The notes under the pieces: generated by a model
What the model was told of the DNA's origin: nothing
Database searches by the model: none
The model's input: only the letters and a program-made list of their open reading frames with translations
From: JAYZBC01 sp036339375
GTDB taxonomy: Bacteria; Pseudomonadota; Alphaproteobacteria; MPNO01; UBA2964
Assembly: GCA_036339375.1 (NCBI GenBank)
Contig: JAYZBC010000066.1
Span: 14,093 to 78,092 of the forward strand
Reading direction: 5' to 3'
DNA: 64,000 bases
In this document: positions 52,950 to 61,527 of the stretch, piece by piece
Position numbering within the stretch: position 1 is the first letter of the stretch
Layout: each line of letters starts with the position of its first letter
Position numbers and translations under genes: made by a program

Positions 52950-53942
52950 TCAATCGCGTCCAGTAGTCATAACCATTTTGCCAATACTTTTTTTGGCCGA
53001 AAATTGACCAAGAGCCGTTGCGAAGTTCTCCAACGAATAGGTTTGCGTAATTTTTGGTTTAATCTTTCCTTGTTTTAGCATATCAAAAATATCAGCAGAA
53101 GCAGCCTGGATAACATGTGGTTTGTGTTTGAAGTGCAAGTCTAATCCCATTCCGGCCAAAGTAATATTTTTAACATTAAAATAATTTGGTCTTGCGGTTG
53201 GAATACCCGCCACAAAACCTATACACACAATACGTGCCGCAAAAGACATACAACGAAGGGCAGCAGAAAAAACGTCACCTCCTACCGGATCTAAAATTAC
53301 ATCTACCCCGTACCCGTCCGTAACGGCAAACACTTCCTTCCTGAGAGTTTCTGAAATGTTATCACCCATAATATTACAAACTGCATCCGCTCCATTTTCT
53401 AAAATGATTGAACGTTTTTCGTCATCGATATCGCCCCCAATCACAAACGCACCATGCGCTTTTGCAATTTGAACGGCAGCCAGCCCTACCCCTCCGCTAG
53501 CTCCTAACACAAGAACTTTCTCTCCTTCTTGGTAAGCACCACGTTCCATCAGAGAAACCCAGGCGGTCAAATACACGGTCGTCATGCCAGCTGCAGTTAA
53601 AAAATCGACGGTTTCGGGTAAAGGGAAGCAGCGTGATTCAGGGGCCACACACTGTTCCGCATAAGCGCCATAAGTTACGAGGCAGGCTACCCTATCTCCC
53701 ACTTTGAGTTTTGTAACACCCTCCCCTACTGCCGCTATTGTCCCTGCAGCATCGCGCCCCGGTGTGAAAGGTCTTTCAGGTTTTGTCTGATAAAGTCCTT
53801 GTGCCATTAACGAGTCAGGAAAATTCACGCCTATTGCATGCACGTTAATTAATACTTCTCCTGGCCCGGGGCTGGGCACAGGTAGATCCTGTAAACCATG
53901 GGAATCTATTGGTCCAAATTCTTTAATTACTACAGCTCGCAT
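52950..53942 (-). CDS. NADPH:quinone reductase family oxidoreductase (zinc-free MDR)
   Basis: A 330-residue medium-chain dehydrogenase without the zinc-binding cysteines. It has the start MRAVVIKEFGPID, PSPGPGEVLINVHAIGVNFPD, TPGRDAAGTIAAVGEGV, and the nucleotide loop VLGASGGVGLAAVQIAKAHG. The start is placed at 53942 because this is where homology begins; a frame from 53978 adds 12 residues. It could reduce a quinone or an enoyl-CoA made by the pathway. It lies 35 bases before the ATP-grasp gene on the same strand. Confidence 0.84.
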   Translation of the reverse strand: MRAVVIKEFGPIDSHGLQDLPVPSPGPGEVLINVHAIGVNFPDSLMAQGLYQTKPERPFTPGRDAAGTIAAVGEGVTKLKVGDRVACLVTYGAYAEQCVAPESRCFPLPETVDFLTAAGMTTVYLTAWVSLMERGAYQEGEKVLVLGASGGVGLAAVQIAKAHGAFVIGGDIDDEKRSIILENGADAVCNIMGDNISETLRKEVFAVTDGYGVDVILDPVGGDVFSAALRCMSFAARIVCIGFVAGIPTARPNYFNVKNITLAGMGLDLHFKHKPHVIQAASADIFDMLKQGKIKPKITQTYSLENFATALGQFSAKKSIGKMVMTTGRD

Positions 53943-54020
53943 TGTGTATCCTTTTTTAAATTTACTCGAACCTGCCACCGACTGAATAGTTGTTCCAAAC
54001 AGTAAACACGAAATAGCTAT

Positions 54021-55337
54021 TTACTGAGTGTTAGTCATAAGTCGTTTCCAAGCGGTATAGAGAGAACGCTGAGGCAATTCACAGGTGCCTTTATTCATCA
54101 GATTACCATGATTGTCCATCTTATCTGTATGAATACCTCGCGCAAAAAGTACCCATTCAGAGTTGCCGGCTGCTACACCTTTTTGACACCGGGTAAAATT
54201 TTCAAGATCGTCGGTTTGGATAAGTGAAGCAGCAGAGTGTGTAATGTTAAGGCCCCTGATGGTGTCATGGTTCATCTCATCCGGTGCGCCATTCAATAAA
54301 ACTGGCCATACGATAACCTCCGTAAGGTCAACGCTTATGGGTTGAATGACGCGAACATGTTGATTTAAGGCTTGCAGAGACATATTAGGAAAAAATGCTG
54401 TGTTATGACGCCTTGGCGCCAACACATCGGATAACCTCTCTGGGGAAATATTTTTTTCTAATTTTTCTACGTAGCGTTTGTAAACAGGATCATCTCTGTG
54501 ATGATCAGCAACAGGCTGGTGCCCTGTATAACTGTGCCCATTTTCTGCCGCACCCCATGCTTCTCTTTTTTCCCAACGATCTGCCGCTTGACCAGCTTCA
54601 CTTATTGTCGATCCCGCGTCATCACCAAGGCGCCGTGAAAATTGTTTACCTTCCTTACTCAACGTTGATTCATGACTGAATGGCACATGGTACATATCCA
54701 CAGTATTTTCCAGCTGGAGTTTCCAATTGCCCCGAAAAGTATAGCGATGCATACCACCAACTAATGATACCTTTCCATCAGGTGCTCTGTCGATCAAATC
54801 GTCTATGCTGAGGCGTGAGGGTCCAAGCCACGCTTCAAGGGTTTCGCCCTCTTCTGAGAAGCTTGCAAAAACAAAACCCCTATAATTCTCAACCCTAGGG
54901 AGTTTTTGCATGCCAAGCGAAGGATCTTTAAAATCAAATGTATCCCCATACCCACGAGGCATAGAAATTGCTTCAAGGTCCCCGTTTGGTTTAAATGTCC
55001 ACCCGTGGTATGGACAACGAAATGGTAACATGTTGCCTCGGGCTTCTACACACACAGTGGCCCCTCTGTGGCCGCAACTATTATTTATGACATAAACTTG
55101 TTTGTCGGTATGCCTACTCATAATAACCGGCAAACGTCCAACGGTGCGAGTCACAAAATCTCCTGACTTTGGGACCTCACTATCGTGGCCTATGTAAACC
55201 CAAACACGTTTAAATATACGGTCCATTTCCAATTCAAAAATTGAGTTGTCACTGTAAATAGAACGGTGCACACGATCAGGGTGGATGAGACTTCTAATTT
55301 CATTATTGGAAGTGTGAGATACTGCCCTTTTGTCCAT
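54021..55337 (-). CDS. Rieske ring-hydroxylating dioxygenase alpha subunit, without beta subunit
   Basis: A 438-residue protein with Rieske ligands in CGH and CPYH (residues near 88-110) and the mononuclear iron motif ENTVDMYHVPFSH, keeping Asp, His and His. It is more like the stand-alone alpha-only oxygenases than like copies 1 and 2 in this window. No beta-subunit gene is adjacent. It lies at the start of a minus-strand row with the quinone reductase and acyl-CoA synthetase genes, and is divergent from an MFS gene. Substrate unknown. Confidence 0.87.
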   Translation of the reverse strand: MDKRAVSHTSNNEIRSLIHPDRVHRSIYSDNSIFELEMDRIFKRVWVYIGHDSEVPKSGDFVTRTVGRLPVIMSRHTDKQVYVINNSCGHRGATVCVEARGNMLPFRCPYHGWTFKPNGDLEAISMPRGYGDTFDFKDPSLGMQKLPRVENYRGFVFASFSEEGETLEAWLGPSRLSIDDLIDRAPDGKVSLVGGMHRYTFRGNWKLQLENTVDMYHVPFSHESTLSKEGKQFSRRLGDDAGSTISEAGQAADRWEKREAWGAAENGHSYTGHQPVADHHRDDPVYKRYVEKLEKNISPERLSDVLAPRRHNTAFFPNMSLQALNQHVRVIQPISVDLTEVIVWPVLLNGAPDEMNHDTIRGLNITHSAASLIQTDDLENFTRCQKGVAAGNSEWVLFARGIHTDKMDNHGNLMNKGTCELPQRSLYTAWKRLMTNTQ

Positions 55338-55460
55338 TTTTCTTTATACCATATTCAGTTTAACTGGCCTTCCTAAAATTACTAAAATTTTACCACCCTT
55401 TAGTGTCTTCAAATAAATATAAAATTCAAAAAGTATACACAAACGAAAACGATTTGTCGC

Positions 55461-56834
55461 ATGTTCAAAAAGGTGGGGAGGAGGTATTCTTATCGAATTC
55501 TCATGCTCAATCCTCAAACAAAAACATCCTCGGAACGACCTGATGTTTCACTGCGAACCGAATTAGCGGTTTATGGAATTGGAACTTTCAGTACAACCAC
55601 ACATTTCATGCTTATGGTAATTGTTCCAATTTGGGCAAGGGTTAATATGGGCATTCCGGAGGGTCTTACACTGGGCTTTGTCTTGGGTTGTCGGCCACTC
55701 CTTTCACTCTTTTTGTCAATTCATTTTGGAACGCTAATGGATACAATTGGAACCAAGCGTGTCCTTTTTTTTATCGGATTGATGATCTTAATTACTCCAT
55801 TAATGTACCCAGCACTGCCCTTTGTCTTCGCATTGATTACCATCCAGCTTCTCTCCGGCATCTGCGACTCAATAGGTTGGATGGGTGCCCAAACTCTCAT
55901 TGGTCAGGTTATGCACGGCAGAACAAAATATGCTGGTAGGTTGGGAGCGTATATCCGAATTGGGCATATTATTGGTCCACCAGGTGTGGGAGCGGTTTGG
56001 GATATAGCCGGTCCCTGGGCAGCTTTCAGCCTTACTAGTTGTTGCGGCATCGGCTTTCTAATTTCAGTCCTATTGTTACCCAATTTAGGTTCACAAGCCT
56101 ATGGAAGTGGCACCAGTACAGACAGAGTTCGTTTACCATTCCGCTGGCGAATGCTACTTCCGGTTTCAACCGATTACATTTCTTCTTTTAAATTGCTTGC
56201 AGCTCCTTCCGTCGCAATTACGGTTATGCTCGGCATGATGGTGCATATCGGCAATAACATTCAAAGTACTTTTTATGTTGTATGGCTTGAGAAATACGTA
56301 GGTATACCAGCAACTTTAATAGGATTTTTAATATCGTTTTCTTCAGCAGCAGCAGCAGGGGGGTCATTGCTGGCAGCGCCATTACGTCGCCGTTTTAAGC
56401 CTTTTTGGGTCCTTTGGTCATCAGTTTTTGCTGCCTTAATTTTTATTTCGATTACTCCTATTCTCGGTAGTCCGGTTGTTGTAGGAAGTGTGCGCGATTC
56501 TCTGAAATGGGTTGTAGAGTTATCTCCTATTATCGCTGCCTATATTGCCTTTTGTTTTGTATCTGGAATGCGTTCCGTATCAAATGGTATACACCAGCCT
56601 TTAGTGATAACCTTAATGTTGCAAACAGTGGGGCCTAACGAAAAAGGCAAAGCGATTGGCCTTCGGGCTACTGCCAATCGAATAACTTCCATGGCTGGTC
56701 CTTTTTTATTGGGCGGTCTCGCAGGTATAATTGGTTTAGAATATGGGTTTTATGTAATTGGAATTATTTCATCAGTTATTATGTTCTGGCTGGGTTGGCT
56801 GATGATACGTCATCCTGAAATTCATGATTTATAG
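55461..56834 (+). CDS. MFS transporter
   Basis: A 457-residue permease with about twelve membrane segments, TELAVYGIGTFSTTTHFMLM at the first helix, the loop FGTLMDTIGTKRVLFF with the MFS-type GxxxDxxGxKR pattern after helix 2, and a basic C-terminal loop. It differs from the three tandem permeases at 9834-13548. The start could instead be the ATG at 55503. It leads a plus-strand group with an SDR, an amidohydrolase and an aldolase, so it may import their aromatic substrate. Confidence 0.82.
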   Translation: MFKKVGRRYSYRILMLNPQTKTSSERPDVSLRTELAVYGIGTFSTTTHFMLMVIVPIWARVNMGIPEGLTLGFVLGCRPLLSLFLSIHFGTLMDTIGTKRVLFFIGLMILITPLMYPALPFVFALITIQLLSGICDSIGWMGAQTLIGQVMHGRTKYAGRLGAYIRIGHIIGPPGVGAVWDIAGPWAAFSLTSCCGIGFLISVLLLPNLGSQAYGSGTSTDRVRLPFRWRMLLPVSTDYISSFKLLAAPSVAITVMLGMMVHIGNNIQSTFYVVWLEKYVGIPATLIGFLISFSSAAAAGGSLLAAPLRRRFKPFWVLWSSVFAALIFISITPILGSPVVVGSVRDSLKWVVELSPIIAAYIAFCFVSGMRSVSNGIHQPLVITLMLQTVGPNEKGKAIGLRATANRITSMAGPFLLGGLAGIIGLEYGFYVIGIISSVIMFWLGWLMIRHPEIHDL

Positions 56835-56851
56835 GAGCTATAGGGAAATCA

Positions 56852-57646
56852 ATGAGACTTGAAAATCGGATTGCAATAGTCACCGGCGCTGCTGGCGGTA
56901 TTGGTGAAGGCGTAGCGAAGGCATTTTCGGCGGAAGGGGCAACCGTCTTAGCGGCGGATTTAAATGAGGATGGTGCCAATGACACCGTTGAATCCATCAT
57001 TAAAGCAGGGGGGAAAGGTGAAGTAAGTCTTGTAGATGTAACAAATGAGGATGCTGTTAAAAAGATGGTGTCAGATTTTTCATCCAAACATGGACGTCTT
57101 GATATAATTGCAAACGTCGCCGGGACAGGACAACGTCACAAATTTTTAGAGGCCACAACCAAAGAGTTCGATCGCGTAATGCGGGTTAATTTGATGGGTA
57201 CATTTTTATGTGCACAAGCAGCAGGGCGGGAAATGGCAAAACAAAATTACGGGCGTATTGTAAACATTGCTTCAATTGCAGGAACTAGGGCAGGTTCAGG
57301 CAGAACCGCGTACGGTACTTCTAAGTCCGCTGTAATTGGCTTAACAAGACAGGCTGCTCTCGAATTGGCGCAACATGGGATAACTGTAAATGCCGTCGCA
57401 CCCGGTCCAGTGGATACACCTCTTACACGTGTCACTCACAACGAAGCAACCAGAGAGGGTTACAAACAACTGATTCCCCTCGGAAGGTATGGTACAGTAG
57501 AAGAAATGGCTGATGCAGCTGTTTTCTTAGCTGGAAAACAAGCCTCCTACATAACCGGACATATACTTTATGTGGATGGGGGTTACATTGCAGCAGGTAT
57601 TGCAAGTGATTTTGGTGGTGTTATCGATCCAAGCCAAAAAAATTAG
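56852..57646 (+). CDS. Short-chain dehydrogenase/reductase (FabG-like)
   Basis: A 264-residue SDR with the cofactor loop TGAAGGIGEG (residues 11-20), NVAGTGQ for the NNAG position, and a catalytic YGTSK with Y154 and K158, plus serine in NIASIAG. A HGITVNAVAPGPVDTP segment follows. It would oxidise or reduce a hydroxyl group with NAD(P). The gene begins 17 bases after the MFS stop. Context suggests dehydrogenation of a dihydrodiol or hydroxy-acid; the substrate is not identifiable. Confidence 0.88.
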   Translation: MRLENRIAIVTGAAGGIGEGVAKAFSAEGATVLAADLNEDGANDTVESIIKAGGKGEVSLVDVTNEDAVKKMVSDFSSKHGRLDIIANVAGTGQRHKFLEATTKEFDRVMRVNLMGTFLCAQAAGREMAKQNYGRIVNIASIAGTRAGSGRTAYGTSKSAVIGLTRQAALELAQHGITVNAVAPGPVDTPLTRVTHNEATREGYKQLIPLGRYGTVEEMADAAVFLAGKQASYITGHILYVDGGYIAAGIASDFGGVIDPSQKN

Positions 57647-57753
57647 GAGCCCGTTATCCACCATTTGGTGTTTTTAAGGAAACTGAACCCTATCCTTGAC
57701 GCCAGATCTTCCCCTATCCAAACTAATCGTAAACAAAACGTAGGGGACACGTA

Positions 57754-58743
57754 ATGCTTATAGATATTTACACCCATATTTTTCCGGGGAACTTTTTCGA
57801 GCAAATGAGAAAGGTCGCACCAAGGTTAGAAAATATTGGAAAGCGTATGCAAGCTGTGGTTCCTGTCCACAATCTTGATGAGCGTTTTCGCCTGATGGAT
57901 GCTTTTGGCGAATATTGCCAATTGATTTCTCTTCCAAACCCGCCTTTAGAAGACATTATGGATGCGGAAACGGGCACCCAGCTTGCTATTGTTGCCAATG
58001 ATGCAATGGCCACTTTATGCACCCAACACCCTGATCGATTTATTGGATTTGCAGCGGCTCTTTCCATGCTTGACATGGAGAGTGCCATGAAGGAACTGCA
58101 TCGTTCAGTCCACGATTTAGGTGCGCGTGGTGTTCAAATTTTTACCAACGTTGCCGGCGAACCGCTTGATAACCCCAAATTTTTACCGATATTTGATGCA
58201 ATGGCTGAATACGATTTACCAATCTGGATGCACCCTGCTCGCGGAGCAGAGGTAACAGATTACCGAAAGGAAGAACGAGGTAGATACGAAATGTGGTGGT
58301 GTTTCGGTTGGCCATATGAAACATCAGTAGCCATGACCAGACTAGTTTATTCTGGATTATTTGATCGGCATCCAAAACTCAAAATAATTACTCACCATAT
58401 GGGAGGTATGATTCCTTATTTTGATGGTCGTGTTGGCCCTGGAATGGACTGCCTTGGTGCCCGAACTACGGATGAAGATTATTCAAAAATTTTTCCAGCG
58501 CTAAAAAAGCCGCATATTGAATATTTTAAAAACTTCTACGCAGATACGGCAATGTTTGGTGCAAGCCTGGGAATTGAATGCGGTATGAAATTTTTTGGTA
58601 TTGATCACACTGTTTTCTCAACCGACTTTCCATTTGCCCCTACAGCTGAAACAATTGAAGCCATTGACGGTTTAGCCCTAGAAAAAAATGATTTGCAAAA
58701 ACTTTGTTCCGGGAATGCCGAAAAACTTATGAAACTGCGCTAA
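57754..58743 (+). CDS. ACMSD-type amidohydrolase with altered metal motif
   Basis: A 329-residue TIM-barrel protein of the same broad family as the gene at 47767. Its first strand reads DIYTHIFP where ACMSD itself has the metal-binding HxH, so a tyrosine (Y6) replaces the first histidine. Later ligand regions look kept: MHPARGAEV, KIITHHMGGMIPYFDGR and FSTDFPFAP, ending in SGNAEKLM. It probably decarboxylates or hydrolyses an aromatic acid ring-cleavage product. It sits between the SDR and the aldolase genes. Confidence 0.8.
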   Translation: MLIDIYTHIFPGNFFEQMRKVAPRLENIGKRMQAVVPVHNLDERFRLMDAFGEYCQLISLPNPPLEDIMDAETGTQLAIVANDAMATLCTQHPDRFIGFAAALSMLDMESAMKELHRSVHDLGARGVQIFTNVAGEPLDNPKFLPIFDAMAEYDLPIWMHPARGAEVTDYRKEERGRYEMWWCFGWPYETSVAMTRLVYSGLFDRHPKLKIITHHMGGMIPYFDGRVGPGMDCLGARTTDEDYSKIFPALKKPHIEYFKNFYADTAMFGASLGIECGMKFFGIDHTVFSTDFPFAPTAETIEAIDGLALEKNDLQKLCSGNAEKLMKLR

Positions 58744-58790
58744 AAATAGGCTAAATTCTTAATTTTATTAGATTGTCCGAGGATAGTTTT

Positions 58791-59732
58791 ATGGTGAAAC
58801 GCAAAATTGAAGGTTCTTTCGTAGCGATAATAACCCCGATGAATGGTGATGGATCTATAGATTTCGAGGGTTTTAGAACTATCCTCAATTTTCAAGAAAC
58901 GAATGGCACTTCGGCTGTTCTAATTATGGGCTCCACTGGTGAAGTTTCAATGTTAACACCAGAGGAACGTCGAAAAATTATCTCTGAAACAATAAAAATG
59001 AAATCCGGAAAAATGGAGTTTTGGTATGGGTGTTCAGGACCAAGCACTGAACAAACAATAGCCTATGTCAAATACGCTGGGACCGAAGGCGCTGACGGCG
59101 CCATAATAGCCGCCCCCTCATACATCTGTGCTCCAGAAGAAGATATAACAGAATATTTTTGGGAGGTGGCAGACGCTAGTAAAATCCCGATAGGGATTTA
59201 CAATAACCCGCCTAGAGTAAAAACAGATTTACCGTACACTTCAATCGTTCGTCTAGCAGAGCATCCCAATATAATAGTCAACAAGGAATCAACAGCGCGT
59301 GTCGGCCAAATTGCGCAAACAATAGAAAAAAAACCAGACCTTTCATTAATGTGTTGTGACAGCCCCAACTTGGGTCTGGTAATTCCACTCATGGCATTAG
59401 GAGGACAGGGTACAGCAAATATGTCTGGTAACTTGATTCCTCAAGAAATGGTTAAAATTTCAACACCTTGGAGGGGCTGGGATGATGCTTTAGCGTGCCG
59501 TGAAGCGTGGTTGAAGAATTTGCCAATGTTAAATTTTACCTATTCCGCAATTAATCCAGTAGCTGTAAAATCTCTCATGCATGCAGTCGGCCTCCCTTCC
59601 GGACCACTTCGTAGACCTCTGAAACAGATTCCTAGAAATCATTTGGCAAAAGGTCTCGTAATATGCCGTAACCTGGGCTTAGACAAGAAGTATGGCTACG
59701 CCATTTCTACTCTTCGCTCTGCAGCAGAATAG
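58791..59732 (+). CDS. DapA-family aldolase/hydratase
   Basis: A 313-residue class I aldolase barrel. It has FVAIITPMNGDGSIDFEGF, the GSTGEVSMLTPEERR motif with the proton-relay threonine region, IGIYNNPPRV with the catalytic tyrosine, and the Schiff-base lysine in IVNKESTARVGQ. Members include dihydrodipicolinate synthase and, in aromatic pathways, trans-o-hydroxybenzylidenepyruvate hydratase-aldolase. The usual lysine-biosynthesis neighbours are absent, favouring a catabolic role. The ATG at 58791 follows a GAGGATAG ribosome site. Confidence 0.83.
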   Translation: MVKRKIEGSFVAIITPMNGDGSIDFEGFRTILNFQETNGTSAVLIMGSTGEVSMLTPEERRKIISETIKMKSGKMEFWYGCSGPSTEQTIAYVKYAGTEGADGAIIAAPSYICAPEEDITEYFWEVADASKIPIGIYNNPPRVKTDLPYTSIVRLAEHPNIIVNKESTARVGQIAQTIEKKPDLSLMCCDSPNLGLVIPLMALGGQGTANMSGNLIPQEMVKISTPWRGWDDALACREAWLKNLPMLNFTYSAINPVAVKSLMHAVGLPSGPLRRPLKQIPRNHLAKGLVICRNLGLDKKYGYAISTLRSAAE

Positions 59733-59735
59733 AAA

Positions 59736-60494
59736 TCAAGCTAAAGTCAAACCACCATCCACGTGAATAATTTGACCAGTTATAAACTGCGCTTCTTCGG
59801 ATAAAAGGAAAGCAACCAGCCCAGCCGTATCTTCAGGTACACCAATTCTTCCCATTGGTGTTTTTTTTGCAGCTGCTTCCCAAGATTTGCTGGAAAGTGC
59901 TGAATGACCAGAACCATCTTTCTGCGTATACCCAGGCGCCACACAATTGACCGTAACCTGATCCGTAGCTAGCTGGGCAGCTAAAGATTTAGCTAAAGAT
60001 TCTAAGCTGGCTTTTGCAGCCGCTGTTGCAGGAAAAAGGCTGTCAATGGCATATACATGTGCTGCAAAAGAACTCACAGCTACAACACGGCCTATGGTTG
60101 CGCTTTTCAAATAGGGTATGGCCAAAGTCACAATTCGAAAGAATGCTTCGGGCATGGCTTTTTCAGCTTCTATGATTGTTTTTGCATCAATGTCACCAAA
60201 GATTCTCCTATCGGCGAAACCCGCGTTACTCACAATTTGATCAAGGCAACCAAAATTTTTAATGGCTTCGTTGACCAAAATTTCAGCAGTTTTCGGATCT
60301 GCTAAATCACCGAGAATAACTTTTACCTCTGATCCATTTTTACGACATTTATCTGCTACTTTTTCTAATCCAATTAGATTTTTTCGCGAATGCAAAACTA
60401 ATTGTTTTTTCTCACCAGCGACTCGTTTGGCAATTGCTGCACCTATTCCACTGGCTGCCCCCGTAACAAGCAGCGTTTGTATTTGATCATTCAT
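59736..60494 (-). CDS. SDR-family protein lacking the catalytic tyrosine
   Basis: A 252-residue Rossmann protein with the cofactor loop TGAASGIGAA, the NAG segment SNAGFAD, ISS-type serine (AVSSFAAHV) and a typical C-terminal FLLSEEAQFITGQIIHVDGG. At the YxxxK site it reads TAAAK, so residue 157 is threonine (codon ACA) while lysine 161 remains. It therefore may bind NAD(P) without normal SDR catalysis, or use another residue. It converges on the aldolase gene with three bases between stops. Confidence 0.83.
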   Translation of the reverse strand: MNDQIQTLLVTGAASGIGAAIAKRVAGEKKQLVLHSRKNLIGLEKVADKCRKNGSEVKVILGDLADPKTAEILVNEAIKNFGCLDQIVSNAGFADRRIFGDIDAKTIIEAEKAMPEAFFRIVTLAIPYLKSATIGRVVAVSSFAAHVYAIDSLFPATAAAKASLESLAKSLAAQLATDQVTVNCVAPGYTQKDGSGHSALSSKSWEAAAKKTPMGRIGVPEDTAGLVAFLLSEEAQFITGQIIHVDGGLTLA

Positions 60495-60514
60495 TTTAAA
60501 ATTTTGTTTTACAT

Positions 60515-60730
60515 TTAAAGTTCATGGGATCCGTCGCAAAGGGGAGCATTCTGGCTTCTTTTACAGCCACAAAAAGTCACCCTTCGGTCACGTTTCGCCA
60601 CATATTTTATTGGCGATAATGCAGTCGTTTTGTGCGATCCGTCACAAAACGGCTGGGACTGACTTTTGCCACATGCACACCACCAATACTCTTTACCCTC
60701 CTCTACCATTCTCTCGTAATAAATGGCCAT
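60515..60730 (-). CDS. Dual CDGSH iron-sulfur protein
   Basis: A 71-residue protein with two complete CDGSH 2Fe-2S motifs: C18, C20, C29 and H33 (CAC and FCDGSH), and C54, C56, C65 and H69 (CGC and LCDGSH). This double arrangement is that of soluble bacterial mitoNEET-related proteins (Miner-type). It probably holds two redox-active or labile clusters in the cytoplasm. It has no membrane anchor. It lies 20 bases upstream of the minus-strand SDR gene and may share its transcript. Confidence 0.85.
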   Translation of the reverse strand: MAIYYERMVEEGKEYWWCACGKSQSQPFCDGSHKTTALSPIKYVAKRDRRVTFCGCKRSQNAPLCDGSHEL

Positions 60731-61143
60731 TTTACCACTCCCATATGAGGATTGATTTTATGGTTTATTCATACCATAAAAAATAATTAACCTGAGAGGT
60801 CAAGGTTTCATAGCAACATAAAGGGAAATTATGCGTTCTCAAATTAAGCTTGTTTGCGCAAATAACCAAACCGAGCCCTAAAACCTGTGACAATACCCCT
60901 GAAAAATAAATTTTTAGTTTATCTTTGGGAAAGTTCCCTGTATTCCCTTTTGAGTAGCGAATTTTTTTGCCTTCTTATGGAAAATATTTATATTCAATAC
61001 ATAATTTTAATGGCTGATAACAGAGCAAGAAGAAAGACACAGAGAATTAAAAAAATGCAATATATCGTCTTCAATTTACTTTTAATAAATTTTATCTGTC
61101 TTCTTTTTTACACTTGGCCAGTAATATCTGGTTAAAGAGATTT
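60731..61143. other. Mostly gene-free AT-rich region
   Basis: This 413-base region between the divergent CDGSH gene and a small exported-protein gene is AT-rich. The only possible gene is a 41-codon frame listed separately. The left part should contain the CDGSH promoter. I see no RNA gene or repeat. Confidence 0.5.
61010..61135 (+). CDS. Possible 41-residue membrane protein
   Basis: From ATG 61010 a 41-residue product reads MADNRARRKTQRIKKMQYIV followed by a hydrophobic helix (NLLLINFICLLFYTW). A basic front and one membrane helix is a known pattern of small membrane proteins. There is no clear ribosome site, and a longer in-frame reading starts at 60887. I cannot tell whether it is expressed. 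Confidence 0.25.
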   Translation: MADNRARRKTQRIKKMQYIVFNLLLINFICLLFYTWPVISG

Positions 61144-61344
61144 TTATTTCTTTTTAGGAGACGTAAACCGCAGAAAAAGATTAATTCTAGATGTGGCAAT
61201 ACAATGGCGACCATTTTCATCACAAAGCGCTATTTTCTGAACTTTTTCTTTGTTTCGAGCGTCAACCTGACTTGACCCTGGCCCGAAAAATATAGCGATA
61301 GCTATCAAAGCCAAACCAGAAAAAATTGCCGTAGGTGTTTTCAT
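61144..61344 (-). CDS. Small exported protein of unknown function
   Basis: A 66-residue protein beginning MKTPTAIFSGLALIAIAIFF, a typical signal peptide or membrane anchor, then a charged stretch with two cysteines (ALCDENGRHCIATS), and a lysine-rich end. The start at 61344 is fixed by AGGAGGG at 61354-61360, nine bases upstream; a longer frame from 61389 has no such site. The cysteine pair in CDENGRHC could form a disulfide in the periplasm. I do not recognise the family. Confidence 0.6.
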   Translation of the reverse strand: MKTPTAIFSGLALIAIAIFFGPGSSQVDARNKEKVQKIALCDENGRHCIATSRINLFLRFTSPKKK

Positions 61345-61527
61345 TTCTTTTTTCCCTCCTTTGTTACACAAACATAAAAAAATATACAAAATTAAAATTG
61401 TCTAATGAGAAAGCTTTTCCGACCAAAACAACAATAGAATTTGTGTTTTTTAACATAATTTCCATTTTGAAGATTTTATTAAGGGAAATTAACTTTTGCC
61501 GGCTAAAAACTGTTTCCGGAAAATTTT

